A DNA stretch of 64,000 nt from Mycetohabitans sp. B8 (lineage in GTDB: Bacteria; Pseudomonadota; Gammaproteobacteria; Burkholderiales; Burkholderiaceae). This document shows, in pieces, positions 55,645 to 64,000 of the stretch. The notes beneath the pieces were generated by a model. The model was not told where the DNA came from and made no database searches. It was given only the letters and a program-made list of their open reading frames with translations. The first letter of the stretch is position 1. Each line of letters starts with the position of its first letter. The DNA lies in contig NZ_JAHLKR010000017.1 of NCBI RefSeq assembly GCF_021991875.1, forward strand, positions 62,001 to 126,000, written 5' to 3'. The translations under genes and the position numbers were made by a program.

Positions 55645-57336
55645 ATGAAAATCCTTGGCATCAACTCCGCCTATCACGAATCCTCCGCGTCGATTGTCAT
55701 CGACGGTAAAATCGTAGCAGCGGTCGAAGAAGAGCGATTCACACGGATCAAGCATGCGAAAGAAGCTTGTGTCAGTGGCCCAGCTGAGCTACCCAAAAAC
55801 AGCGTACAGTTTTGTCTTTCCTATGCAGGATTGAAAGCCACTGATTTGGATGGGGTCGCTTACTCGTTTGATCCCGCGCTCAGAAAGCGCGAGTTCCAGC
55901 TTGATTCGCTCAGCTTACCGGGTGATTGGGGAAGTGCGGAAGGAGAGAAAATTTTTCTGGCCAAGCTCCAGCAAGTTCCCGGTGCAATCGATGCGCTTCT
56001 AGACCGTCAGCTTGGCAGCAAATTAGCGTTTGTTCCGCATCATATTGCTCATGCGGCTTCTACTTTCTATCCGTCTGGATTCGACCAAGCTGCGATTCTT
56101 GTCGTCGACGGGATCGGCGAGTCAGGTTGTACTTTGCTGGCTCGTGGAGACGGCAATAAAATAATAACGCTGGATCAGGTTGATTATCCGCACTCGCTCG
56201 GCTTTCTATGGGAAAAGCTGAGTAAATATTTGGGCTTTTCCGAATATGATGCTTGCAAGCTGATGGGGCTGGCCGCTTATGGTGATCCAGCCGTTTTCAG
56301 AAATACATTCAAAAAGCTTCTTAATTCAGAAGTAAGCCGATATACGATAGATTCGGAAGTGGCCCATTTCCGTCTGCCAGACTTCGAGCAGATCGAAGCA
56401 TTGTTTGGCCCGGCACGAGTCGATAAGGAACCGATCCTCGACCATCACCGCCATGTTGCCGCCGCCCTTCAAGAAGCCACGGATCACGCGCTCATGGGAT
56501 TGGTGCGCGAACTGCGTGAGCGCACCGCCTCTGATAAATTGTGCTATGCAGGCGGTGTCGCGTTGAATTGCGTCAGCAATTCCGTCATCAAGGAAAGCGG
56601 CTTGTTTTCTCAGATGTATGTCCCCACCGCGCCGCATGATGCAGGAACGGCGGTTGGCGCAGCGCTTCATCTGTATTATTCGCTTTCCGGTCAGCATCCG
56701 TCACAGGGGGATAACAACCCATACCTTGGCCCGGAATTTCCTGATGACGCTATCGATGCCGCATTCCGTGACGCAGGCCTGTCACCGCAACGTAGCGCTG
56801 ATCCTGCGCGCGATGCGGCAACGCTCATCGCCGACGGCAAGATCGTAGCCTGGTTTCAAGGCCGCATGGAATTTGGTCCACGCGCGCTGGGTAACCGTTC
56901 ACTACTGGCCGATCCACGCAGCGCGTCGATGCGCGAGGTGCTCAATGTAAAGGTCAAGCACCGCGAAGAATTTCGCCCTCTCGCACCGAGCGTACTGGCC
57001 GAAGAAGCCGCCCACTGGTTCGAACTCGGCCAAGCGTCGATAAGCCACCAATCCATGCTGTTTGCTTGCCCGGCCAAACAAGATCGCCAGGCATCAATTC
57101 CAGCGGTTCTTCATAAGGATCATTCCGCTCGTGTGCAAATGGTCAGTCGAGATAGCAACCCTAAATTTCACGCACTGATTAAGCATTTCTTCGAAATAAC
57201 CGGCGTACCGGTTGTACTCAATACCTCATTCAACGATAGCGAACCCATTGTCTGCACGCCATCGGATGCAATCAAGACGTTCCAGGGAACGGCCATTGAT
57301 GCTTTGTTTATTGGCGATCGGTTTGTTGTCAGATAA
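55645..57336 (+). CDS. Carbamoyltransferase (NodU/TobZ/CmcH family)
   Basis: 563 residues, full length. It activates carbamoyl phosphate with ATP and transfers the carbamoyl group to a hydroxyl of the product. The N-terminal Kae1-like domain has MKILGINSAYHESSASIV, the metal/active-site HHIAHA (residues 132-137) and CYAGGVALNC (about 304). The YrdC-like domain contains FQGRMEFGPRALGNRSLLAD. In NRPS clusters this enzyme typically decorates a hydroxylated side chain or sugar, so a carbamate on the peptide is predicted. The gap to mbtH is 79 bases. Confidence 0.93.
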   Translation: MKILGINSAYHESSASIVIDGKIVAAVEEERFTRIKHAKEACVSGPAELPKNSVQFCLSYAGLKATDLDGVAYSFDPALRKREFQLDSLSLPGDWGSAEGEKIFLAKLQQVPGAIDALLDRQLGSKLAFVPHHIAHAASTFYPSGFDQAAILVVDGIGESGCTLLARGDGNKIITLDQVDYPHSLGFLWEKLSKYLGFSEYDACKLMGLAAYGDPAVFRNTFKKLLNSEVSRYTIDSEVAHFRLPDFEQIEALFGPARVDKEPILDHHRHVAAALQEATDHALMGLVRELRERTASDKLCYAGGVALNCVSNSVIKESGLFSQMYVPTAPHDAGTAVGAALHLYYSLSGQHPSQGDNNPYLGPEFPDDAIDAAFRDAGLSPQRSADPARDAATLIADGKIVAWFQGRMEFGPRALGNRSLLADPRSASMREVLNVKVKHREEFRPLAPSVLAEEAAHWFELGQASISHQSMLFACPAKQDRQASIPAVLHKDHSARVQMVSRDSNPKFHALIKHFFEITGVPVVLNTSFNDSEPIVCTPSDAIKTFQGTAIDALFIGDRFVVR

Positions 57337-57386
57337 GCCAGTGCTCGATTGCAATACCGATAACCGGATAATACGGGAGTATAACT

Positions 57387-58367
57387 ATGCACCACACAAA
57401 CGAAGAAAAATGTATTTTTTTCATCACGAAAAACCACGATCAAGCGACAAGCCATCATCAGATAGCCGACTGCTTGCCTATAGCCCAATGGAATTCAATG
57501 CACCACGGCCTGAATGGTAAAAACGACGAAAAAAATAATTTATTGTCGTCGCCCTATCCAATCAAGATCGTGACGGATGCCTTTCACTATCAGCATGCTG
57601 ACCAAGTTCTTCCAATACAGCCGGAACAGTTATTCTTCATGGACTACACGTCCCCAGAGGATATAGCACAGGCAAGCGTTCTAGACATCGGCGTTGGTTC
57701 AGGCGTATTGAGTATTTTTTGCTTACTCAACGGAGCCACATCTTGCGTTGGATTAGATGTCAACCCAAGAGCAAAGATATTGGCCGGACACAACGCCATC
57801 ATCAACCATATCGATAAAAATTTCGATATTCGCGACGGTAGCATTTCGAATATTTTTGAATCTGTCAAGGATAAGCAATTCGATTTTATCTGCTCCAACC
57901 CTCCGTTCGAGCCCACTCCACCCGGAATTGAGTATTACCTCAATTCTGCAGCAGGCGTTTATGGAATGGATTTTGCAGAAAAGATACTGTCCAATATCGA
58001 CCAGCACTTATCAAGCGACGGCACCCTGCAAATGGTCACTATGGCTCCAGGAGATGCGCAGAAGCCATTCAAGCTATATGAAATCCTAGAGAATCATTTA
58101 ACGGGACTGGCAGTAGAGATTACGCTGGATCGGCAGCCCATTCTCTATGATGATTTTGTCAACAGGTTCAGCACTATTTTTGGTTACAGCGATGACGTTA
58201 TTTCTCAGATGAAAAGGACGGCTCGCAATGACGGCGTCACGCATCTTCATATGCTTATATTGAAATATAAAAAAGGGCGACGTGGCAGTATCACGGAAAA
58301 AACTGCCTGTAAAACTTATGAAAATTGGACGACCCCGCTTGGGGCACGAGATCACTGTTATATGTGA
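57387..58367 (+). CDS. SAM-dependent methyltransferase with NPPFE motif
   Basis: 326 residues. A Rossmann-type MTase with motif I VLDIGVGSGVLSIFCL and NPPFEPTPPGIE (about 171-182). The NPPF motif is shared by N-methyltransferases such as PrmC and HemK and by some O-methyltransferases, where it orients the nucleophile. The N-terminal 55 residues (MHHTNEEKCIFFITKNHDQA) and the C-terminal 40 are not part of the fold I know. The gene is clearly more AT-rich than the rest of the window. The acceptor may be a free amino acid precursor or the peptide. Confidence 0.85.
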   Translation: MHHTNEEKCIFFITKNHDQATSHHQIADCLPIAQWNSMHHGLNGKNDEKNNLLSSPYPIKIVTDAFHYQHADQVLPIQPEQLFFMDYTSPEDIAQASVLDIGVGSGVLSIFCLLNGATSCVGLDVNPRAKILAGHNAIINHIDKNFDIRDGSISNIFESVKDKQFDFICSNPPFEPTPPGIEYYLNSAAGVYGMDFAEKILSNIDQHLSSDGTLQMVTMAPGDAQKPFKLYEILENHLTGLAVEITLDRQPILYDDFVNRFSTIFGYSDDVISQMKRTARNDGVTHLHMLILKYKKGRRGSITEKTACKTYENWTTPLGARDHCYM

Positions 58368-58484
58368 CAAATACACTGATCGTGACCACGGGCAGGCCAT
58401 CGAAGGCGAAGGCGGACGCAGTCGGAGGTCTGCCATGCAAGATTCGTAGCAGAGCAACGCCGCCTGCAAAAAAGGAAGATATTG

Positions 58485-60179
58485 ATGTTGATGGTTCAAT
58501 ACCTGAAGCGGTATTACCGGCCCTTACTTGCCACAGCAATCCTTTCGTCGGCCGGCGCAATGCTGACGATTGGCCTGCTCGCTTATATCAATCGATTGGC
58601 AACGCAAGGATTACCGCAACTCAATTGGGTTTGCCTTGTGACAGCGCTGGGATGGTTCGGTGCGCTGTGTCTAGCCAATGGTGCTTCACAGATCATTCTG
58701 GCCAAGCTCAGCAGTGAATTGGTGGGTCAGTTGCGTAGAGATTTATCCAAACAATTCATTGAAGTTGACTATTGCAAATTAATTAACCATAAATCGACCA
58801 TATTTGGCGTCTTGATTGAGGATATCACCCGTATTAGCCCGCTGATCATGCTTGCGCCCCATCTCGCGTATAACGTTATCTTGGTGCTAATTTGTTCAAT
58901 CTATTTAATCACACTGTCGTTTCAGCTTTTTCTTGTCTTGTTGGTAGGACTGGGTATTCCCCTTGCAATCTCAGCATTCTTGCTAAGATCCACCCGCAAG
59001 CCACTTGACGCAATGCGGCGCAGCGAAGAAGCACTGTTTGAACATTTCCGCGCGATTGCAGATGGCAAAAAGGAAATGTTGTTAAGTCGAGCACGTGCCG
59101 AACATTTTTACGACGTGCTATTGCTGCCTGCGATTGGGCAAGCACAAAGGTTGATGAGACAGGTTCATCTGCGCTGGAACCTCAACGAGGCATGGTCGTC
59201 CGGTGCTGCATACGGCACCGTGTTTGTGGTGGTCTACCTGGGCTATGCAGCATTTGCGCTTCCCTCCGATGTGATTGTGCGCTTTGTCATCGGTGCGCTG
59301 TTTATCGTAGGACCTTTGAATTTTTTAATTCATTGTGGCCAGTCTGTCAGCACCGGCTTGAGTAGCTTGCGTCATCTTGAACGCGTCGGGCTGGATCTGC
59401 GCTCGCAGAACGCCACGACTGATGAGCATACGACGTCGCACACTGATACGAAATGGCAGTATATCCATGCACAAGATCTCTGCTATCGCTATCCTGAAAG
59501 CAAGATAGATGAAGGCATTGGGCCATTCAATTTAAGTATTCGCCGCGGTGAAATGGTATTTATTGTTGGCGATAACGGTAGCGGCAAATCCACATTGATG
59601 CACTTGCTGTGTGGCCTGCTGCCCCCCAGCTCGGGGCGACTTTGCTTGGACGAGCAACCCGTTCCATATGGATCAAGCGCATATAGGGAGCGTTTTTCCA
59701 GTGTTTTTGGTGATTTCTTCCTGTTCTCAGATGTACTGGATGCAAAAGGTGATGCACTGCCTGATGCACAAATACGCACGCTGTTGCGTGACTTGGACTT
59801 AGACGAACAACTCTCGGTAGATCAAGGAAAGCTTTCAAAGACCAGCCTCTCTACGGGGCAACGAAAACGGCTGGCATTGCTGCAATGCTACGCTGAAGAT
59901 CGGGAAGTTTGCCTGTTTGACGAATGGGCTGCAGATCAAGATCCTCGTTTTCGACAACATTTTTATTTAACATTGCTGCCACAACTCAAGCAGCAAGGCA
60001 AGACGTTGATCGTCATTAGCCACGATGACCGTTTTTTTCATTTGGCGGACCGCCTCATTGTGCTTAAAGGCGGACGCGTGATGTCAGACTCAGCCACCGA
60101 CACACTGGCAAATGGCACCGATACACGCCTAGCTAGCCTCTCCATTGCCAGCAGCATGGCTGCCGATTCAGCAGCATGA
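58485..60179 (+). CDS. Cyclic peptide export ABC transporter (SyrD/PvdE type)
   Basis: 564 residues, membrane and ATPase domains fused. The N-terminal half has five to six helices (YLKRYYRPLLATAILSSAGA, ILSSAGAMLTIGLLAYINRL, LAPHLAYNVILVLICSIYLI). The ATPase half has Walker A IVGDNGSGKSTLM (about 362), signature LSTGQRKRLALLQ (about 455) and Walker B EVCLFDEWAADQDP (about 474). It exports the finished or nascent peptide to the periplasm and is typical of siderophore and lipopeptide loci. A TTG at 58482 also is in frame; the ATG has a good ribosome binding site (AGGAAG). Confidence 0.93.
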   Translation: MLMVQYLKRYYRPLLATAILSSAGAMLTIGLLAYINRLATQGLPQLNWVCLVTALGWFGALCLANGASQIILAKLSSELVGQLRRDLSKQFIEVDYCKLINHKSTIFGVLIEDITRISPLIMLAPHLAYNVILVLICSIYLITLSFQLFLVLLVGLGIPLAISAFLLRSTRKPLDAMRRSEEALFEHFRAIADGKKEMLLSRARAEHFYDVLLLPAIGQAQRLMRQVHLRWNLNEAWSSGAAYGTVFVVVYLGYAAFALPSDVIVRFVIGALFIVGPLNFLIHCGQSVSTGLSSLRHLERVGLDLRSQNATTDEHTTSHTDTKWQYIHAQDLCYRYPESKIDEGIGPFNLSIRRGEMVFIVGDNGSGKSTLMHLLCGLLPPSSGRLCLDEQPVPYGSSAYRERFSSVFGDFFLFSDVLDAKGDALPDAQIRTLLRDLDLDEQLSVDQGKLSKTSLSTGQRKRLALLQCYAEDREVCLFDEWAADQDPRFRQHFYLTLLPQLKQQGKTLIVISHDDRFFHLADRLIVLKGGRVMSDSATDTLANGTDTRLASLSIASSMAADSAA

Positions 60180-60270
60180 CTTGCTTTATTTCGATCGGCT
60201 ATTGAATGCCAAAGAAAGCGGCAGGTTATCTGTTTACCCCTATTCTTCCCTTTGCACGTAGAGCATCGAT

Positions 60271-63200
60271 ATGAACGATCAAACGGCTAAACTCGACCCT
60301 TTTATCGAGAGCGACGCGAATCATCCATCTCTGCTCAACGATCAAGGTAACACTGAGAGGACGCCGGACATTCGCAAGGCGCTCGCATCCAGTGAATCGT
60401 TCTGGCAGCAGCGGCTAGCTCGCCTGCAGCCTTTGCCACTGCCCTTTGAACAAGGTGAGAGTGCGCTTGAGCCCCAATGGGCGATCAGCGCATGGCGTCC
60501 GCCATTACTGGAAAAAAGCGAGCCAAAGCAGTCACTGACGGTGTTGCTGAGCGTGCTGGCGATCTATCTAGCCCGTTTGACCGAGCAAGCGCAGTATCAG
60601 ATCGGTTGGCGTGTCAGCGAAATGAACGACAAGCCAGAGATGCTTGCCGATCTATCGCCTGTTGTGCCGATGGAAATCGCGGTAGACCTAGATCAGCCTT
60701 TTGCCCCAGTTTGTCATGCCATCGAAGCAGAATACGCGCGGCTTGAGCAGCACCACACATTCTTGCGCGATTTGGTGGTCCGACATCCTACGCTACGTAG
60801 TCTATCCGCGCTGCGCGCCGCCTACCCTTGGCAGGTAGCGGTATCCGTACTATCCGATGAAGCATCATCGCAGCTTGCCCCTGCCACGCAGGCCAGTGGC
60901 GCCTTACTGACACTTCAGGTCAAAAGCGATGGCGCTTTTCGCTGGGTCTATGATACCCATCGCATGGATGCACGCCGAGTTCAATGCATCAGTGAACATT
61001 TACAAGCATTATGCGATGCAGCCTCGAACAACGTCGAGACGCCCGTTTGCAAGTTGAATCTGTTGCCGCCAGCCGAGCGCGAAACGTTGATTAACACCTG
61101 GAACGCAACCGCAGCACCGTATCCGGCACACCAATGTCTTCACCAAGTCTTTGAGGAGCAAGTCAGACGGACACCGGATGCGATTGCGCTAGTTTATGAA
61201 GACCAGGCGCTCTCCTACACTAAGCTGAATGCGCAAGCCAACCGCCTTGCACACCGGCTGATTGAATTGGGCGTTCAGCCGGACACGCGCGTAGCTTTGT
61301 GCGTGACCCGCTCACCGGCGATGGTCGTGGGGCTGCTTGCGATTTTGAAAGCAGGCGGCGCCTATGTGCCGCTCGATCCGGCTTATCCCTCTGAGCGCCT
61401 GACGCATAGCTTGACCGATTCGGCGCCAGAACTTGTGCTGGCCGATACAGCAGGTCAGGCCGCATTGGGTCAAGCGGCGCTCGCATCACGGACCGTGCTC
61501 GATCCTAATGTATTGCCAGAACGGGCAACGACCAATCCGCATGTGCCCGAACTGCTTTCCAGTCATCTAGCTTACGTCATCTATACGTCCGGCTCGACCG
61601 GCACGCCTAAGGGCGTGATGGTTGAGCATCGAAGTGTCGTGAACCTTGTTCAGGCTCAGATCAACTGTTTCGATATTTGCCCCTTCAGCCGGATCTTGCA
61701 GTTTGCTTCGCTCGGTTTCGACGTCAATGCTTCTGAGACATTCATCGCATTGAATAGTGGGGCAAGCTTATATTTGCCGCCCGATACAGCGCGCCATGAT
61801 CGCAATGAACTGTGGCGTTATTTGGAAAAGCACGCGATCACCTACGCGGACATTCCCCCCGCACTGCTGCAGGCAGGCGACGATTTACCCCATTTGAACA
61901 CCCCTCTGACACTGATTTTAGGCGGCGAAGCCCCCAGTGCGACGCTACTTCGAAATTTGGTCCGTCAAGGCGCGGTGGTCTTCAATGCATACGGCCCAAC
62001 CGAAACGACTATCTGCTCAACTGTTTGGCGTGGCTCGCAAGATTTCAATGGCGAAGTGGTTCCGATTGGCCGGCCGTTAGACAACACGCAAATTTATCTA
62101 CTGGATGCGCACGGTCAACCGGTGCCGCTGGGTGCAGTAGGCGAGTTGTACATTGGCGGAGTGGGCGTGGCACGCGGCTATTTGAATCGCACAGAGTTGA
62201 CCGCTGAGCGCTTCGTCACAGATCCGTTTTGCGGCGTTGAAAACGCCCGCATGTACAAAACCGGCGACCTGGCTCGCTATTTGCCTGACGGTAATCTGGT
62301 GTTCCTCGGACGCAATGACCACCAGATCAAGATCCGTGGTTTTCGAATTGAGCCGGGCGAAATTGAGGCGCGCCTGCGTGAGCATCCGCAAGTACGTGAT
62401 GCCGCCGTGCTGACTTCGGGAGACGGTGGCGCCAAGCGGCTCATTGCTTATGTCGTAGCTGAGTGTGATGAGCAACTTGCCAACACCTTGCGCGCACATC
62501 TGCTGACCAGCTTACCCGAGTACATGGTGCCCGCTGCATTTGTACGGCTAGATGCGTTCCCGCTAACGCCAAGCGGCAAGCTCGATCGCCGTGCATTGCC
62601 TGCGCCGCACGCCAATGCCTTTGCACGTCAAGCGTATGAGGCCCCGCAGGGCGAAGCTGAAACGGCGCTGGCAGCGATTTGGGCTGAATTATTGGGTTTA
62701 TCGCACATCGGCCGGCATGACAGCTTCTTTGCACTGGGTGGAAATTCGCTGCTTGCCGTGCAGATGATCGACCGCTTGCGCCGCGTTGGCCTGATGCTCT
62801 CTGTACGCGCGCTATTTGAAACGCCTACACTCAGCGTATTGGCGCAGTCCCTGGGCCAACACCGGGAAGTGGTCGTCCCCCCCAATCGCATTACGCCCGA
62901 CACCATCACGCTGACACCGGAGCAACTGCCGCTCATCGAGCTCACTCAGGCTGACATCGACCGGATCGTCACACAAGTGCCGGGGGGCATTGCCAATATC
63001 CAGGATATCTATGCATTGTCGCCATTGCAGGATGGCATTCTGTTTCACCATTTGCTTGCGGCTGACCGTGATCCGTACCTGCTAACCACCCAAATGGCTT
63101 TTGCCAATCGGCAAGTGCTGGATCGCTATCTGGAGGCGGTCCAGCAAGTGGTCAATCGCCACGATATCCTGCGCACTGCTTTCGCCTGGGAAGGACTGTC

Positions 63201-64000
63201 CGTCCCTGCGCAGGTGGTTTGGCGTCATGCATCGCTGGCCGTGACCGAACTTAAGTTGAATCCGGACGATGGGCCAGTCATCGAGCAACTGCTACGACGC
63301 TTCGATCCTAGCCAATATCGGATCGATCTAACGCGAGCTCCCCTACTCCACTTCGCCATCGCTCAGGATGGTGATGGCCGCTGGCTGCTGCTCGAGTTGC
63401 TACATCATCTCATCGGTGATCATGCTACGCAGGAGATCATGCAAACCGAAGTGCAGGCTTTCCTCGAAGGACGAGGCGACGCGTTGCCACCTGCGCGACC
63501 CTTTCGCAATCTCGTAGCACAAGCGCGTCTAGGCATCAGCGAAAGTGAGCATGCGCGCTTCTTTACCGAGATGCTCGCCGATGTGGACGAGCCCACGTTG
63601 CCATTCGGGTTGGCCGATGTGCATCGTGACGGCACGCATGTTACCGAATCGCACCGGATGCTGCCGCAGGACTTGAATGATCGGCTGCGCACACAAGCCA
63701 AGCAGCTGGGCGTGAGCCTCGCTAGCTTATGCCATCTGGCTTGGGCTCAGGTACTCGCGCGAGTCACTGGCCAGCAGCAAGTGGTATTTGGCACCGTGTT
63801 GTTCGGTCGCATGCAAGCAGGCGACGGCGCTGACAGCGCCATGGGATTGTTCATCAATACGCTACCGCTTCGCGTGGATCTGAATAACAGCGTTCAAGAC
63901 GGTGTGCGTCACACGCATGCCCGTCTGGCCACCCTGCTTGAACATGAACATGCGTCGCTGGGGCTCGCGCAACGCTGTAGTGGCGTACCCGCCGGTACAC
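60271..64000 (+). CDS. Nonribosomal peptide synthetase (partial, runs off the right edge)
   Basis: 1243 residues in the window, starting MNDQTAKLDPFIESDANHPS. Order: a degenerate condensation-like N-terminal region (about 35-260) with no HHxxxDG; adenylation domain (about 272-795) with A3 YVIYTSGSTGTPKGV, A5 NAYGPTETTIC and A8 GRNDHQIKIRGFRIEPGEIE; carrier domain with Ser826 in FFALGGNSLLAV; then a C domain with N-terminal ALSPLQDGILFHHLLAADRD, typical of dual condensation/epimerisation domains, and HHLIGDH at 1045-1051. A manual pocket reading (D-V-S-D-I-G-A-I-C-K) has an Asp at the bottom, as in A domains for basic amino acids. MbtH, transporter and tailoring genes precede it. More modules must follow. 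Confidence 0.95.
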   Translation, partial: MNDQTAKLDPFIESDANHPSLLNDQGNTERTPDIRKALASSESFWQQRLARLQPLPLPFEQGESALEPQWAISAWRPPLLEKSEPKQSLTVLLSVLAIYLARLTEQAQYQIGWRVSEMNDKPEMLADLSPVVPMEIAVDLDQPFAPVCHAIEAEYARLEQHHTFLRDLVVRHPTLRSLSALRAAYPWQVAVSVLSDEASSQLAPATQASGALLTLQVKSDGAFRWVYDTHRMDARRVQCISEHLQALCDAASNNVETPVCKLNLLPPAERETLINTWNATAAPYPAHQCLHQVFEEQVRRTPDAIALVYEDQALSYTKLNAQANRLAHRLIELGVQPDTRVALCVTRSPAMVVGLLAILKAGGAYVPLDPAYPSERLTHSLTDSAPELVLADTAGQAALGQAALASRTVLDPNVLPERATTNPHVPELLSSHLAYVIYTSGSTGTPKGVMVEHRSVVNLVQAQINCFDICPFSRILQFASLGFDVNASETFIALNSGASLYLPPDTARHDRNELWRYLEKHAITYADIPPALLQAGDDLPHLNTPLTLILGGEAPSATLLRNLVRQGAVVFNAYGPTETTICSTVWRGSQDFNGEVVPIGRPLDNTQIYLLDAHGQPVPLGAVGELYIGGVGVARGYLNRTELTAERFVTDPFCGVENARMYKTGDLARYLPDGNLVFLGRNDHQIKIRGFRIEPGEIEARLREHPQVRDAAVLTSGDGGAKRLIAYVVAECDEQLANTLRAHLLTSLPEYMVPAAFVRLDAFPLTPSGKLDRRALPAPHANAFARQAYEAPQGEAETALAAIWAELLGLSHIGRHDSFFALGGNSLLAVQMIDRLRRVGLMLSVRALFETPTLSVLAQSLGQHREVVVPPNRITPDTITLTPEQLPLIELTQADIDRIVTQVPGGIANIQDIYALSPLQDGILFHHLLAADRDPYLLTTQMAFANRQVLDRYLEAVQQVVNRHDILRTAFAWEGLSVPAQVVWRHASLAVTELKLNPDDGPVIEQLLRRFDPSQYRIDLTRAPLLHFAIAQDGDGRWLLLELLHHLIGDHATQEIMQTEVQAFLEGRGDALPPARPFRNLVAQARLGISESEHARFFTEMLADVDEPTLPFGLADVHRDGTHVTESHRMLPQDLNDRLRTQAKQLGVSLASLCHLAWAQVLARVTGQQQVVFGTVLFGRMQAGDGADSAMGLFINTLPLRVDLNNSVQDGVRHTHARLATLLEHEHASLGLAQRCSGVPAGT

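Overview
The window looks like a chromosomal segment of a Burkholderiaceae bacterium. The best fit is the endofungal genus Mycetohabitans (Burkholderia rhizoxinica group). The grounds are GC-rich beta-proteobacterial core genes in a Burkholderia-type order (glnA-ntrB-ntrC, mdtABC, olsB, minor pilin operon, nrdR-glyA, tol-pal), an unusual number of decaying genes, type III effector-like genes and a large NRPS locus. The genus is an inference; no 16S gene is present.

Layout. 1-4400: nitrogen control on the minus strand (glnA, ntrB, ntrC), with a sigma-54 promoter and two NtrC-type sites upstream of glnA. 4491-13428: a rhodanese and the mdtABC multidrug efflux operon. 13.7-20 kb: an accessory block with a perfect hrpII box (TTCG-N16-TTCG), two harpin-like proteins that share an N-terminus but carry different C-termini (a lytic transglycosylase domain, or six 12-residue repeats), and a 933-residue unknown protein behind a one-mismatch hrpII box. 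20.3-23.1 kb: an unknown lipoprotein, a dead MFS transporter, tRNA-Arg and a tRNA-Arg relic. 23.2-31.4 kb: uppP, an aldose epimerase, an NlpD-like protein, olsB, a dead sixA, tRNA-Pro and a molybdopterin oxidoreductase. 31.5-38.6 kb: a second accessory block with a DUF2442/HTH pair, a broken fic gene, a PIN/Phd toxin-antitoxin pair, an IS3 remnant, an elaB/yqjE/yqjK-like trio, a stray copy of a pilin 3' end and a 385-residue unknown protein.

39-49.9 kb: core genes. A minor pilin operon (fimT-pilV-pilW-pilX-pilE, minus strand), nrdR, glyA with a likely ZTP (pfl) riboswitch in its leader, then ybgC-tolQ-tolR-tolA-tolB-pal-cpoB and tRNA-Lys on the plus strand. 49.9-52.7 kb: a mobile remnant beside tRNA-Lys, with vapBC behind a perfect palindrome, broken hicAB and the tail of a P2-type terminase. 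52.8-54 kb: a dienelactone hydrolase and a small ferredoxin-like-fold protein. 55.3-64 kb: the start of an NRPS gene cluster: MbtH protein, NodU-type carbamoyltransferase, AT-rich SAM methyltransferase, peptide-exporting ABC transporter and an NRPS that runs off the window.

The strongest leads are the hrpII-box effector locus, the glyA riboswitch and the NRPS cluster whose tailoring genes point to a carbamoylated, methylated peptide. Many genes are dead through one or a few clean lesions (nonsense codons, frameshifts), as expected in a host-restricted symbiont undergoing genome reduction.
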